This document shows, one piece after another, positions 50,487 to 61,911 of a stretch of 64,000 nt of DNA. The notes beneath the pieces were generated by a model. The model had not been told where the DNA came from. It saw nothing but the letters and a program-made list of their open reading frames with translations, and ran no database searches. This DNA comes from Paracoccus sp. (in: a-proteobacteria) (GTDB lineage Bacteria; Pseudomonadota; Alphaproteobacteria; Rhodobacterales; Rhodobacteraceae), in assembly GCF_030604785.1 (NCBI RefSeq), contig NZ_JAUVVF010000009.1, positions 1 through 64,000 of the forward strand, in the 5' to 3' direction. A program made the translations under genes and the position numbers. Each line of letters starts with the position of its first letter. Within the stretch, counting starts at the first letter, position 1.

Positions 50487-51403
50487 TGCTGCGCCGCCTG
50501 CACCCCGTCCAGCCGGACAGTTTCGAATTCACCCCCGCGAACCTGGAATGGGCGCGGGCGCAGATGACCAAATACCCGGAAGGCCGCCAGCAATCGGCGA
50601 TCATCCCGGTCCTGTGGCGCGCACAGGAACAAGAGGGCTGGCTGTCCCGCCCGGCGATCGAATACTGCGCCGACCTGCTGGGCATGCCCTATATCCGGGC
50701 GCTCGAAGTAGCCACCTTCTACTTCATGTTCCAGCTGCAACCGGTTGGAACGGTGGCCAATATCCAGATCTGTGGCACCACGACCTGCATGATCTGCGGC
50801 GCCGAGGCGCTGATCGAGGTCTGCAAGCGCAAGATCGCGCCGACGCCGCACACGCTGTCGGCCGATGGCAAGTTCAGCTGGGAAGAGGTCGAGTGCCTGG
50901 GCGCTTGCGCCAACGCGCCGATGGCCCAGATCGGCAAGGATTATTACGAGGACCTGACGCCCGAGAGCCTCGAGGCGCTGATCGACCGCATGTCGGCGGG
51001 CGAGGTTCCGCTGCCGGGTTCGCAGACCGGCCGCTTCGCCTCGGAACCCGCGACGGGGCTGACCAGCCTCAGCGCGGCTGAGGGGGCCGAAGCCGCCAAT
51101 GCCAGCGTCGCCCTGGCCCGCGAGCTGGGCGAGACCCTCAAGCGGATCGACGGGACCGAGGTGCCGATCCTGACCAAGTGGCTGGAGCGCAAGCGCCCCG
51201 AAGCCGCCGCCGATGACCGGCAGGGCGAGAACACCGTGCCCGAGGCCGACCCCAAGCCGTCCGAGGGCAAGCCCGCGGACAAGACCGGCGTGATGGTGCA
51301 GGAGGCGCAGGCCGCCTCGGCCGCGCGCCCAGAATCGGCGCGCGAACCGGGCGGTGTCCGCGATGACGAGGCCGACGCGCAACAGGATCAGAAGGACGGG
51401 TGA
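50486..51403 (+). CDS. nuoE: NADH-quinone oxidoreductase subunit E with long C-terminal extension
   Basis: The 24-kDa-type subunit that carries [2Fe-2S] cluster N1a, 305 residues. Residues 1-165 are the conserved part: thioredoxin-like fold, cluster ligands in [12 protein letters not shown] (Cys-x4-Cys) and [10 protein letters not shown] (Cys-x3-Cys). Residues about 190-305 are an Ala/Glu/Pro-rich, probably disordered extension absent from the E. coli subunit and longer than in the ~239-residue Paracoccus one as I recall. The next gene encodes an HhH protein that related species may carry fused to NuoE. Confidence 0.95.
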   Translation: MLRRLHPVQPDSFEFTPANLEWARAQMTKYPEGRQQSAIIPVLWRAQEQEGWLSRPAIEYCADLLGMPYIRALEVATFYFMFQLQPVGTVANIQICGTTTCMICGAEALIEVCKRKIAPTPHTLSADGKFSWEEVECLGACANAPMAQIGKDYYEDLTPESLEALIDRMSAGEVPLPGSQTGRFASEPATGLTSLSAAEGAEAANASVALARELGETLKRIDGTEVPILTKWLERKRPEAAADDRQGENTVPEADPKPSEGKPADKTGVMVQEAQAASAARPESAREPGGVRDDEADAQQDQKDG

Positions 51404-51434
51404 TCGGGTCAGGACCCGGTGGCAGGAGAAGGCG

Positions 51435-51947
51435 ATGAACCGCGCAGCGCGCAGCACATGCCGGACGATCGGCGCCCTTGGCGGGGCGCTGGTGGCCCTG
51501 TCGCTCGGGCTGTTCGGCTCGGTCGGCTGGCTGGCCGCGCTGCTTCTGGGCGTGATCTTCGGGGTGATGCTGGCGGCGATGCTGATCTGGCTGATCTGCG
51601 AGGGCGAGACCGGCATGGACGGCGAGGCCTTTGCCCCCGCGCTCGCCGCCCCCGCGCAACCTTCGGCCCCCGCGGCGCCCGTTCTGGTCCGCCACTCCGC
51701 GCCGCAGCCTGAACGGGCCGATGAGGCAGGCGACGACCTGATGCGGATCAAGGGCATCGGACCCAAGGCCCGCGACGGCCTGGTCGCGATGGGCGTGACG
51801 CGCTTCGAGCAGATCGCCGCCTGGGACATGGCGCAGATCCGGTCGGCCGCGTCGGTCCTTGGCATCGGTGCCGGTCGCATCCGGCGCGAGGATTGGGTGG
51901 GACAGGCGCGCACGCTGGCCGCGCAGCAGGCGGAGGGCACGCAATGA
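51435..51947 (+). CDS. HhH-domain membrane protein in the nuo operon
   Basis: A 170-residue protein. Two adjoining membrane helices at about 10-55 (CRTIGALGGALVALSLGLFG and LAALLLGVIFGVMLAAMLIWL), a Pro/Ala linker, then a helix-hairpin-helix-like domain: DDLMRIKGIGPKARDGLVAMGVTRFEQIAAW. The same domain type occurs at the end of some NuoE proteins and in L21-associated sequences. It is not a complex I core subunit. AGGAG lies 9 bases before the ATG. It overlaps the next ORF (ATGA). A role in complex I assembly is possible from context only. Confidence 0.85.
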   Translation: MNRAARSTCRTIGALGGALVALSLGLFGSVGWLAALLLGVIFGVMLAAMLIWLICEGETGMDGEAFAPALAAPAQPSAPAAPVLVRHSAPQPERADEAGDDLMRIKGIGPKARDGLVAMGVTRFEQIAAWDMAQIRSAASVLGIGAGRIRREDWVGQARTLAAQQAEGTQ

Positions 51948-52153
51948 CCCCCGAGCAGCGCGATGCGCAGCAGATGCGGCTGGTCGGTATCGTGATCGCG
52001 GTCACGATGGTGGCCTGGCTGGGCATGCAGATGCTTGGCCGAGAATTTGACTTGGCGGCGCGATGGGCCTTTCTGGTCGATCTTGCCGCCATCGGCGCTT
52101 TTGTCTGGTCGCTACTTGTGACCTGGCGTATCTGGCGGCGCAGGAATGCGTGA
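51944..52153 (+). CDS. DUF5337-like small membrane protein in the nuo operon
   Basis: A 69-residue protein with a charged N-terminus (MTPEQRDAQQMR) and two membrane helices (VGIVIAVTMVAWLGMQML and AFLVDLAAIGAFVWSLLVTW), ending WRIWRRRNA. It matches DUF5337 as I know it, found with nuo genes in Rhodobacteraceae. The ATG overlaps the HhH gene stop. Function unknown; possibly a membrane-arm accessory or assembly protein. Confidence 0.82.
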   Translation: MTPEQRDAQQMRLVGIVIAVTMVAWLGMQMLGREFDLAARWAFLVDLAAIGAFVWSLLVTWRIWRRRNA

Positions 52154-53476
<1,323 letters not shown>

Positions 53477-53544
53477 TCAACAGGGCGGCATATCACGGGG
53501 CGCGCACGCGCTCGTGTCGGGCGAAAAGCCGGTCCGGTGCTTAT

Positions 53545-53565
53545 GTGGTGGCTCGTAGCCACCGC
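53545..53565 (+). other. Hairpin in the nuoF-DUF5333 gap
   Basis: Stem gtggtggct/agccaccgc (9 pairs with one G-T) and a 3-base loop, 69 bases past nuoF. It is the largest gap inside the operon (113 bases). It could protect the upstream message or mark a processing point; no T-run is present. Confidence 0.55.
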
Positions 53566-53589
53566 AAAGCCCCCCGAAAGGACCGTGCC

Positions 53590-53985
53590 ATGTTTCGCCC
53601 GCTGATTGCTGCCGCCCTTCTGGCCGCCACCCCCGCCGCCGCCATGGAGCCCCTGGCCGAGAACGCTTATGTCAACGACCGCCTCGTTCAGGCGCGCGTG
53701 GCCGACGTGCTGCGGCGGGGCTGCCCGACGCTGGATGCGCGCATGGTCCGCGCCTTCCGCGAGGCGCGCGCTCTCAAGCGCCATGCGCTGGACCAAGGCT
53801 ATAGCGAGGCGCAGATCGACGCCTTTCTCGACGATCGGGAACAGCGCCAGCGCATCTATGCAGAGGCCGACCGCTACATGCGCGCCAATGGCGTGGTGAA
53901 CGGCCAGCCCGACACGTTTTGCCGCCTCGGGCGGGACGAAATCGCACGGCAGACGGTCGCCGGATCGCTGCTGAGTGCCAGGTAA
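53590..53985 (+). CDS. DUF5333-like secreted protein in the nuo operon
   Basis: A 131-residue exported protein. Signal peptide [18 protein letters not shown], then a helical mature part with [29 protein letters not shown] and [31 protein letters not shown], ending [14 protein letters not shown]. Two cysteines may pair. It matches the DUF5333 pattern of Rhodobacteraceae nuo operons. It is in the periplasm, where no core complex I peripheral subunit sits, so a structural or quality-control role is possible. Ends 10 bases before nuoG. Confidence 0.82.
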   Translation: MFRPLIAAALLAATPAAAMEPLAENAYVNDRLVQARVADVLRRGCPTLDARMVRAFREARALKRHALDQGYSEAQIDAFLDDREQRQRIYAEADRYMRANGVVNGQPDTFCRLGRDEIARQTVAGSLLSAR

Positions 53986-53995
53986 GGATGGAATC

Positions 53996-56008
53996 ATGGC
54001 AGAATTGCGGACAATCAGGATCGACGGCAACGATATCGAAGTCGATCCCAACCTGACCCTGATCCAGGCCTGCGAACAGGCCGGGATCGAGATTCCGCGT
54101 TTCTGCTATCACGAGCGCCTGTCCATCGCCGGCAATTGCCGCATGTGTCTGGTCGAGGTCGTGGGCGGTCCCCCCAAGCCCGCCGCCAGCTGCGCCATGC
54201 AGGTCAAGGACCTGCGCCCCGGCCCCGATGGCGCGCCTTCGGAAATCCGCACCAACAGCCCCATGGTCAAGAAGGCCCGCGAGGGCGTGATGGAGTTCCT
54301 GCTGATCAACCACCCGCTGGATTGCCCGATCTGCGACCAGGGCGGCGAGTGTGATCTTCAGGACCAGGCGATGGCCTATGGCGTCGATTTCAGCCGCTAC
54401 CGCGAGCCGAAGCGCGCCGCCGAGGAACTGAATCTCGGTCCGCTGGTCGAGACGCACATGACGCGCTGCATCAGCTGCACCCGCTGCGTGCGCTTCACGA
54501 CCGAGGTCGCGGGCATCAGCCAGATGGGCCAGACCGGACGCGGAGAGGACAGCGAGATCACCAGCTACCTGAACCAGACGCTGGCCTCGAACCTTCAGGG
54601 CAACATCATCGACCTTTGCCCGGTGGGCGCGCTGGTCTCTAAGCCCTATGCCTTCACCGCCCGCCCGTGGGAGCTGACCAAGACCGAGACCATCGACGTG
54701 ATGGACGCGCTTGGCAGCAATATCCGGGTCGATACCAAGGGCCGCGAAGTGATGCGGATCCTGCCGCGCAACCATGACGGCGTGAACGAGGAATGGCTGT
54801 CGGACAAGTCGCGCTTTGTCTGGGACGGCCTGCGCCGCCAGCGTCTTGACCGCCCCTATATCCGCGAGAACGGCAAGCTGCGCCCGGCCTCGTGGCCCGA
54901 GGCCCTGTCGGCGGTGGCTTCCGCGATGCGCGGCCGCAAGGTCGCAGGTCTGGTGGGCGATCTTGCTTCGGTCGAGGCGGCGTTCAGCCTCAAGTCGCTG
55001 ATCGAGAGCCTGGGCGGCTCGGTCGAATGCCGCACCGATGGCGCGAAACTGCCCGAGGGGAACCGTTCGGGCTATGTCGGCAACGCGCAGATCGCGGATC
55101 TGGACGAGGCCGCCTTCGTCACGCTGATCGGCACCAATCCCCGCGACGAGGCGCCGGTGCTGAACGCCCGCATCCGCAAGGCCTGGGCACGCGGCGCGGA
55201 TATCACGCTGGTCGGCGAGCCGGTGGACCTGACTTATGATTACAGCCATGCCGGCAATGATCGCGCGGCGCTGGCGAAACTGCTGGCTGACGCCAAGCCG
55301 CAGGACAAGCCCGGCGTGGTGATCGTGGGGCAGGGTGCCCTGCGCGAGGCTGACGGCGCCGCCGTTCTGGCCCATGCGATGGCCCTGGCCGAAGCCACCG
55401 GCGCGCGCCTGATGGTGCTGCATCTGGCCGCGTCGCGGGTGGGTGCCATGGATGTCGGCGCGGTCACGCGGGGCGGCCTGCAGGCCGCGATCGAGGGCGC
55501 CGACGTGATCTACAACCTGGGCGCCGACGAGGTCGAGATCGCGGCCGGCCCGACGGTGATCTATCAGGGCAGCCACGGCGATCGCGGCGCGCATCGCGCC
55601 GACATCATCCTGCCTGCCGCCTGCTACACCGAGGAAATGGGCCTCTTCGTGAACACCGAGGGCCGTCCGCAGTTGGCCATGCGCGCGAATTTCGCGCCGG
55701 GCGAGGCGAAAGAGAATTGGGCGATCCTGCGCGCGCTGTCGGCCGAGCTGGGCCAGACCCTGCCCTGGGACAGCCTGGCGCAGCTTCGCCGCAAACTGGT
55801 CGAGGCCGTGCCGCATCTGGCCGAGGTGGATGAGGTCGTCGAAAGCGACTGGCAGCCCGTGGCGATGGCCGATCTGGGCCGGGCGAGCTTCGTCTATCCG
55901 GTGCGCGACTTCTACCTGACCAACCCGATTGCGCGCTCGTCGCCGCTGATGGGGGAATTGTCGCGGATGGCGGCGGCGCGCAACGCGCCCGCCCTTGCGG
56001 CCGAGTGA
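53996..56008 (+). CDS. nuoG: NADH-quinone oxidoreductase subunit G
   Basis: The 75-kDa-type subunit (670 residues) with clusters N1b, N4 and N5. Ligands seen: [34 protein letters not shown] and TRCISCTRC, plus DLCPVGAL. No further Cys cluster follows, so the N7 site of E. coli and Thermus is absent, as in Paracoccus and mitochondria. The C-terminal molybdopterin-like fold carries no cofactor motif. I chose ATG 53996 ([10 protein letters not shown]) over 53975, which lies inside the DUF5333 gene. Confidence 0.97.
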   Translation: MAELRTIRIDGNDIEVDPNLTLIQACEQAGIEIPRFCYHERLSIAGNCRMCLVEVVGGPPKPAASCAMQVKDLRPGPDGAPSEIRTNSPMVKKAREGVMEFLLINHPLDCPICDQGGECDLQDQAMAYGVDFSRYREPKRAAEELNLGPLVETHMTRCISCTRCVRFTTEVAGISQMGQTGRGEDSEITSYLNQTLASNLQGNIIDLCPVGALVSKPYAFTARPWELTKTETIDVMDALGSNIRVDTKGREVMRILPRNHDGVNEEWLSDKSRFVWDGLRRQRLDRPYIRENGKLRPASWPEALSAVASAMRGRKVAGLVGDLASVEAAFSLKSLIESLGGSVECRTDGAKLPEGNRSGYVGNAQIADLDEAAFVTLIGTNPRDEAPVLNARIRKAWARGADITLVGEPVDLTYDYSHAGNDRAALAKLLADAKPQDKPGVVIVGQGALREADGAAVLAHAMALAEATGARLMVLHLAASRVGAMDVGAVTRGGLQAAIEGADVIYNLGADEVEIAAGPTVIYQGSHGDRGAHRADIILPAACYTEEMGLFVNTEGRPQLAMRANFAPGEAKENWAILRALSAELGQTLPWDSLAQLRRKLVEAVPHLAEVDEVVESDWQPVAMADLGRASFVYPVRDFYLTNPIARSSPLMGELSRMAAARNAPALAAE

Positions 56009-56013
56009 CGGTC

Positions 56014-56790
56014 ATGGCGCGCCCTGCTCGCCAGATCTGGACGCGCGGCGCCCTTCTTCTGGGGGCGCTGGCCCTTGCCGCCTGCGCCGACAAGACCGGC
56101 CATGGCGGGGATGGCAGCGAACGTCCGCGCGCCAAGCCCGCCGAGGTGACGGCGCTTCTGCCGGGCGGGGGCGCGGATGTCGAGCGCCTCAGCCGGGCGC
56201 GGATTTCGACCAAATCGGGCGAGATCCTGATTCTCGAACCCGATGGCAGCGTGACCACCATGTCGCTGGACAGCCCCGAGGGCCGCGATGCGTTCATGGT
56301 GACGCAGGCCGATCTGGATGCGCTGAACGCGAACCTGGATCTGGACCTGTCGGCGCTGGTCGCGCCCGACATGCCGCGCCGCAAGACCGCGCAGGAAGAG
56401 GCGCTGGAGGCCTTTGCCGCCCGCACCCAACCCGCCCTGCCGGTGCTGCGGCCCGAGATCGAGATCAAGGACGAGGACTTCATCGCCGCCCGAGTGGACA
56501 GTCTGAACCCCGAGCGCGGCAATGATCTGGTCGAGGTGACCGCCAATCTGCGCGAAGGGGTGGACGCCGATATCGGCTTTGCGTATGCCACCTGCGCATT
56601 GGCAGGTTGGGCCGACAGGAACGGGATCGCCTATGGGCGCCATATCCGCACCCTGTCCGCCACGCGGAACGGCAAGCTTCTGGTCGGTTCGGCCTTCACC
56701 CTGTCGGGTGACAGACCACTGGGGCTGCGGGTGATGGAAACGAAAGAGACCTTGCGCGAGTGCGAGGCACGCGGCATTCCCGCGGCGTAG
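56014..56790 (+). CDS. Predicted lipoprotein in the nuo operon, unknown function
   Basis: A 258-residue protein with a lipoprotein signal (ALLLGALALAAC, Cys about residue 26), so it is probably anchored to a membrane on the periplasmic side. The mature part has ISTKSGEILILEPDGSVTTMSLDSPEG, IGFAYATCALAGWADRNGIAYGRHIRTLS and a C-terminal Cys in LRECEARG. I do not recognise the fold. It starts 6 bases after nuoG (an in-frame GTG at 56005 overlaps the stop) and ends 18 bases before nuoH, so it is clearly part of the operon. Confidence 0.78.
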   Translation: MARPARQIWTRGALLLGALALAACADKTGHGGDGSERPRAKPAEVTALLPGGGADVERLSRARISTKSGEILILEPDGSVTTMSLDSPEGRDAFMVTQADLDALNANLDLDLSALVAPDMPRRKTAQEEALEAFAARTQPALPVLRPEIEIKDEDFIAARVDSLNPERGNDLVEVTANLREGVDADIGFAYATCALAGWADRNGIAYGRHIRTLSATRNGKLLVGSAFTLSGDRPLGLRVMETKETLRECEARGIPAA

Positions 56791-56808
56791 GAACAGGGAC
56801 AGGCGATC

Positions 56809-57840
56809 ATGGCTGAATTCTGGCAATCTTCCTTGGGCATCGCGCTGATCCTGCTGGCGCAGGGTCTGGCAATCATCGCCTTCGTGATGCTGTCGCTGGT
56901 CTATATGGTCTATGGCGACCGCAAGATCTGGGCCGCCGTCCAGATGCGGCGCGGCCCGAACGTCGTCGGCCCCTGGGGCCTGCTGCAGACCTTCGCCGAC
57001 GCGCTGAAATTCGTCGTCAAGGAAATCGTCGTGCCCGCGGGCGCGGACCGCTTTGTCTTCTTCCTGGCGCCGTTCCTGTCGATGACGCTGGCGCTGCTGG
57101 CCTTCGTCGCGATTCCCTTCGCGCCGGGCTGGGTCATGGCCGACCTGAACGTCGCGATCCTGTTCATCTTCGCCGTATCCTCGCTCGAGGTTTACGGCGT
57201 GATCATGGGCGGCTGGGCCTCGAACTCGAAATACCCGTTCCTCGGCTCGCTGCGCTCGGCGGCGCAGATGATCAGCTACGAGGTCTCGCTTGGCCTGATC
57301 ATCATCGGCGTGATCATCTCGGCAGGCTCGATGAACCTGACCGCCATTGTCGAGGCGCAGCGCGGCGCGGGCATCCTGTCCTGGTTCTGGCTGGCGCATC
57401 TGCCGATGCTGGCGCTGTTCTTCATCTCGGCCCTGGCCGAGACGAACCGTCCGCCCTTCGACCTGCCCGAGGCCGAATCGGAACTGGTGGCGGGCTTCAT
57501 GTCGGAATATTCCTCGACCGCCTATCTGCTGTTCATGGCCGGCGAATACATCGCGATCTGGCTGATGTGCGCGCTGATCTCGCTGCTGTTCTTCGGCGGC
57601 TGGCTGTCGCCCATCCCGGGCCTGCCGGATGGCGCGATCTGGATGTTCCTCAAGATGGTCTTCTGGTTCTTCATGTTCGCCATGGTGAAGGCGATCGTGC
57701 CGCGCTATCGCTACGACCAGCTGATGCGCGTGGGCTGGAAGGTCTTCCTGCCGCTGTCGCTGGCCTGGGTGGTGATAGTCGCCTTCCTGGCACGCTTCGA
57801 GGTCGCCGGCGGCTTCTGGGCCCGCGCGGCAGGGATGTGA
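56809..57840 (+). CDS. nuoH: NADH-quinone oxidoreductase subunit H
   Basis: ND1-type membrane subunit (343 residues, eight helices) forming the quinone entrance and linking the arms. Seen: [36 protein letters not shown], then [26 protein letters not shown], which is the acidic loop of the quinone/proton path, and [21 protein letters not shown]. Very close to Nqo8. The operon continues 55 bases later with nuoI. Confidence 0.97.
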   Translation: MAEFWQSSLGIALILLAQGLAIIAFVMLSLVYMVYGDRKIWAAVQMRRGPNVVGPWGLLQTFADALKFVVKEIVVPAGADRFVFFLAPFLSMTLALLAFVAIPFAPGWVMADLNVAILFIFAVSSLEVYGVIMGGWASNSKYPFLGSLRSAAQMISYEVSLGLIIIGVIISAGSMNLTAIVEAQRGAGILSWFWLAHLPMLALFFISALAETNRPPFDLPEAESELVAGFMSEYSSTAYLLFMAGEYIAIWLMCALISLLFFGGWLSPIPGLPDGAIWMFLKMVFWFFMFAMVKAIVPRYRYDQLMRVGWKVFLPLSLAWVVIVAFLARFEVAGGFWARAAGM

Positions 57841-57895
57841 GCCCGATGATGCAAGACGCCAGGGTCAAGTCACCCAAGCAAGGAGAGCAAGTCTG

Positions 57896-58387
57896 ATGGC
57901 TTTCGACATCGCACGCGCCACCAAGTATTTCCTGCTGGTGGACTTCTTCAAAGGGTTCGGGGTGGGGATGAAATACTTCTTCGCGCCCAAGGCCACGCTG
58001 AACTATCCCCACGAAAAGGGCCCGCTTTCGGCCCGCTTTCGGGGCGAGCACGCACTGCGCCGCTATCCGAACGGCGAGGAACGCTGCATCGCCTGCAAAT
58101 TGTGCGAGGCGATCTGCCCCGCGCAGGCGATCACCATCGACGCCGAGCCGCGCGATGACGGCTCGCGCCGGACCACGCGCTACGACATCGACATGACGAA
58201 ATGCATCTATTGCGGTTTCTGCCAGGAGGCCTGCCCGGTCGATGCCATCGTCGAAGGGCCGAATTTCGAATTCGCCACCGAGTCGCGCGAGGAACTCTAT
58301 TACGACAAGCAGAAGCTGCTGGATAACGGCGCCCGGTGGGAAGCCCAGATCGCCCGCAACCTTGCGATGGATGCGCCCTACCGATGA
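57896..58387 (+). CDS. nuoI: NADH-quinone oxidoreductase subunit I
   Basis: The 163-residue ferredoxin-like subunit carrying clusters N6a and N6b, identical in length to Nqo9. Cluster motifs [16 protein letters not shown] and [16 protein letters not shown] are complete. The N-terminus [19 protein letters not shown] is amphipathic and lies at the membrane. AAGGAGAGCAAG gives a strong ribosome site. The stop overlaps the next gene (ATGA). Confidence 0.97.
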   Translation: MAFDIARATKYFLLVDFFKGFGVGMKYFFAPKATLNYPHEKGPLSARFRGEHALRRYPNGEERCIACKLCEAICPAQAITIDAEPRDDGSRRTTRYDIDMTKCIYCGFCQEACPVDAIVEGPNFEFATESREELYYDKQKLLDNGARWEAQIARNLAMDAPYR

Positions 58388-58797
58388 CCGACCCATTCCG
58401 CCAGATGTTCCAGCAGATGCTTGCCCAGGGGCAGGAGATGGCGCGGGCCTTCAACCCCGCGCTGGAGCATCTGGACCTGCGCGCCTTCGAGAAGATGTTT
58501 CCGACCATGCCGGCCGACATGCTGGAAATGTGGTTCGGCAAGACCTTCAACCGTGACGGGCTGGACGCCAAGACGCGGCTTCTCGTCACCATCGCGGCGC
58601 TCACCGTTCAGGGCGCCCATGCCGAGCCGCAGCTGCGCCTGACCATCCGCCACGCGATCGAGGCCGGTGCCAAGCCGCGCGAGATCGCCGAGGTGATCTG
58701 GCAGATGGGCATGTTCGGCGGCCTGCCCGCCATGCAGAAGGCGCTGGAAATCGCCCAAGGCGTCTTTACCGAATCCGAAGGGAGCGAGACCGCATGA
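58384..58797 (+). CDS. Carboxymuconolactone-decarboxylase-family protein in the nuo operon
   Basis: A 137-residue protein of the CMD/AhpD fold: [64 protein letters not shown]. It lacks the CxxC pair of AhpD, so it is not a peroxidase reductase of that type, and no aromatic-degradation gene is nearby. It overlaps nuoI (ATGA) and nuoJ (ATGA), making it fully embedded. I recall an unknown frame between nuoI and nuoJ homologues in Paracoccus. Function unknown; assembly or quinone-linked chemistry are guesses. Confidence 0.85.
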   Translation: MTDPFRQMFQQMLAQGQEMARAFNPALEHLDLRAFEKMFPTMPADMLEMWFGKTFNRDGLDAKTRLLVTIAALTVQGAHAEPQLRLTIRHAIEAGAKPREIAEVIWQMGMFGGLPAMQKALEIAQGVFTESEGSETA

Positions 58798-59396
58798 TCA
58801 CTTTCGCCTTCTACCTGTTCGCGATCACGGTCTGCCTGTCGGGCATCATGGTCGTGATGGCCCGCCACCCGGTCCATTCGGTCCTGTGGCTGATCCTGGC
58901 CTTCATCTCGGCGGCGGGGCTGTTCATCCTGCTCAGCGCCGAATTCGTCGCCATGCTGCTGATCATCGTCTATGTGGGCGCGGTCGCGGTTCTGTTCCTC
59001 TTCGTCGTGATGATGCTGGATGTCGATTTTGGCAGCCTCAAGACGGAACTGGTGCGCTATGTGCCGGTCGGCGGGCTGATCGCGCTGGTCCTTCTGGCCG
59101 TGCTGACCATCGCCTTCGGCGACTGGCAGAGCGCCGATGACGCGCTGGCGATGCGGGCCGTCCCGGTCGAGCCGGGCGTGCAGAACACCACCGGCATCGG
59201 CATGGTGCTTTACGATCAGTATATCCTGCCCTTCCAGGTGTCGGGTCTGATCCTGCTGGTGGCGATGATCGGTGCGATCACGCTGACCATGCGCCACCGC
59301 CGCGACATCAAGCGCCAGGACGTTCTGGCCCAGATGCACCGCGACCCCGCCAAGGCCATGCAGCTGCGCGACGTGAAGCCGGGGCAGGGGCTCTGA
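58794..59396 (+). CDS. nuoJ: NADH-quinone oxidoreductase subunit J
   Basis: ND6-type membrane subunit, 200 residues, five helices. Seen: [29 protein letters not shown], and [26 protein letters not shown], the helix with the pi-bulge involved in coupling. The C-terminal cytoplasmic tail [19 protein letters not shown] is typical of alphaproteobacteria. It starts inside the CMD gene (ATGA) and ends 57 bases before nuoK. Confidence 0.96.
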   Translation: MITFAFYLFAITVCLSGIMVVMARHPVHSVLWLILAFISAAGLFILLSAEFVAMLLIIVYVGAVAVLFLFVVMMLDVDFGSLKTELVRYVPVGGLIALVLLAVLTIAFGDWQSADDALAMRAVPVEPGVQNTTGIGMVLYDQYILPFQVSGLILLVAMIGAITLTMRHRRDIKRQDVLAQMHRDPAKAMQLRDVKPGQGL

Positions 59397-59759
<363 letters not shown>

Positions 59760-59765
59760 GCAGAC

Positions 59766-61910
59766 ATGGCGCAATTCATCCTTTTCGCGCCCCTTCTGGG
59801 CGCGCTCATCGCGGGCTTCGGCTGGCGCCTGATCGGAGAGCGGGGCGCGCAGGTGCTGACCACCGCGATCCTGTTCGCCGCGGCCGCCGCCAGCTGGTTC
59901 GTGTTCCTGACCTTCGACGGCCAGCTTCAGCGCATCCCGGTGCTGGATTGGGTCGTGTCGGGCGATTTCACCAGCGAATGGGCGATCCGTCTGGACCGGC
60001 TGACCGCGATCATGCTGATCGTCGTCACCTCGGTCTCGGCCCTGGTTCACCTCTACAGCTTCGGCTACATGGCCCATGACGAGAATTTCGGCGATGACGA
60101 GCCGTATCGGGCGCGCTTCTTCGCCTATCTCTCGTTCTTCACCTTCGCCATGCTGATGCTGGTGACGGCCGACAACCTGCTGCAGATGTTCTTCGGGTGG
60201 GAGGGCGTGGGCGTCGCGTCCTATCTGCTGATCGGCTTCTACTTCAAGAAGCAGTCGGCGGGTGCGGCCGCGATGAAGGCCTTCATCGTCAACCGTGTCG
60301 GCGATTTCGGTTTCCTGCTGGGCATCTTCGGCATCTGGTGGCTGACCGGCTCCATCCAGTTCGACGAGATCTTCGCGCAGGTCCCGGCGCTGGCCCAGAC
60401 CGATATGACCTTCCTCTGGCGCGACTGGAACGCGGCGAACGTGCTGGCGGTCCTGCTGTTCATCGGCGCGATGGGCAAGTCGGCGCAGCTTTTCCTGCAC
60501 ACTTGGCTGCCCGACGCGATGGAGGGTCCGACCCCGGTGTCTGCGCTGATCCACGCCGCAACCATGGTGACCGCGGGCGTCTTCCTGGTGTGCCGGATGT
60601 CGCCGCTCTACGAATTCGCGCCCGAGGCGAAGATGTTCATCGTCTATATCGGCGCGACTACGGCCTTCTTTGCCGCGACCGTCGGTCTGGTGCAGAACGA
60701 CATCAAGCGCGTGATCGCCTATTCGACCTGTTCGCAGCTGGGATACATGTTCGTGGCGGCGGGCGTCGGCGTCTATTCGGTCGCGATGTTCCATCTGTTC
60801 ACGCATGCCTTCTTCAAGGCGATGCTGTTCCTCGGCGCCGGCTCGGTCATCCATGCGATGCATCACGAGCAGGACCTGCGGAACTACGGCGGGTTGCGGA
60901 AAAAGATTCCGCTGACTTTCTGGGCGATGATGATCGGCACGCTGGCCATCACCGGTGTCGGCATCCCGCTGACCCATATCGGCTTTGCGGGCTTCCTGTC
61001 CAAGGATGCGGTGATCGAGAGCGCCTTCGCCTCGGGCAGCGGCTATGCCTTCTGGATGCTGGTGATCGCGGCGCTGATGACCAGCTTCTATTCCTGGCGG
61101 CTGATGTTCATGACCTTCTTCGGCAAGCCGCGCGGCGATCATCATGCGCATGACCACGCGCATGAAAGCCCGCGCGTGATGACCGTGCCGCTGGTCGTGC
61201 TGGCCGTCGGTTCGATCTTTGCAGGCATGGTCTGGTACAATGCCTTCTTCGGCAAGGACGAGACGGTGCGCGGCTTCTTCGGCATGGAGATCGTCGCCGC
61301 TGCGCATGGCGATGACCATGGCGCCGATCACGGTGCCGAGGCCGCCGGTCTGGACACTGCGCTCGAGGGTAGCGTGGCCGAGGCCGACCATGCCCAGCCC
61401 GAAGGTGGCGCCGTCCACCCCGCGGCGGGCGCGGCCGAGCATCCGGCCGAGATCAATGTGGGGCCGGGGGCGATCTTCATGCATCCCGACAACCACGTGA
61501 TGCACGACGCGCATTACGTGCCGACCTGGGTCAAGGTCTCGCCCTTCGTCGCCATGCTGATCGGTCTGGCGCTGGCCTGGCTGATGTATATCCGCTATCC
61601 CGAGGCGCCGGCCAAGCTGGCCGCCCAGCAGCGGGGTCTGTATCAGTTCCTGCTGAACAAGTGGTATTTCGACGAGATTTACGACTTCCTCTTCGTCCGT
61701 CCCGCGCGCTGGCTGGGTGCCAAGCTGTGGACGGGCGGCGACCGGGCCGTCATCGACGGCGCGATCAACGGGCTGGCCATGGGGGTGATCCCTCGGCTGA
61801 CCCGCTTTGCCGGGCGGGTTCAGTCCGGCTATGTCTTCCACTACGCCTTTGCGATGGTTCTGGGCATCGTGGGCTTGCTGATCTGGGTGATGATGCGGGG
61901 CGCGCACTGA
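59766..61910 (+). CDS. nuoL: NADH-quinone oxidoreductase subunit L
   Basis: ND5-type antiporter-like proton pump at the far end of the membrane arm, 714 residues against about 613 in E. coli. Seen: [19 protein letters not shown] with the key Glu, and [30 protein letters not shown] with the key Lys-bearing core around [11 protein letters not shown] His-rich insertion sits at about residues 456-585 ([33 protein letters not shown]). The C-terminal lateral helix follows. One base separates it from nuoM. Confidence 0.97.
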   Translation: MAQFILFAPLLGALIAGFGWRLIGERGAQVLTTAILFAAAAASWFVFLTFDGQLQRIPVLDWVVSGDFTSEWAIRLDRLTAIMLIVVTSVSALVHLYSFGYMAHDENFGDDEPYRARFFAYLSFFTFAMLMLVTADNLLQMFFGWEGVGVASYLLIGFYFKKQSAGAAAMKAFIVNRVGDFGFLLGIFGIWWLTGSIQFDEIFAQVPALAQTDMTFLWRDWNAANVLAVLLFIGAMGKSAQLFLHTWLPDAMEGPTPVSALIHAATMVTAGVFLVCRMSPLYEFAPEAKMFIVYIGATTAFFAATVGLVQNDIKRVIAYSTCSQLGYMFVAAGVGVYSVAMFHLFTHAFFKAMLFLGAGSVIHAMHHEQDLRNYGGLRKKIPLTFWAMMIGTLAITGVGIPLTHIGFAGFLSKDAVIESAFASGSGYAFWMLVIAALMTSFYSWRLMFMTFFGKPRGDHHAHDHAHESPRVMTVPLVVLAVGSIFAGMVWYNAFFGKDETVRGFFGMEIVAAAHGDDHGADHGAEAAGLDTALEGSVAEADHAQPEGGAVHPAAGAAEHPAEINVGPGAIFMHPDNHVMHDAHYVPTWVKVSPFVAMLIGLALAWLMYIRYPEAPAKLAAQQRGLYQFLLNKWYFDEIYDFLFVRPARWLGAKLWTGGDRAVIDGAINGLAMGVIPRLTRFAGRVQSGYVFHYAFAMVLGIVGLLIWVMMRGAH

Positions 61911-61911
61911 C

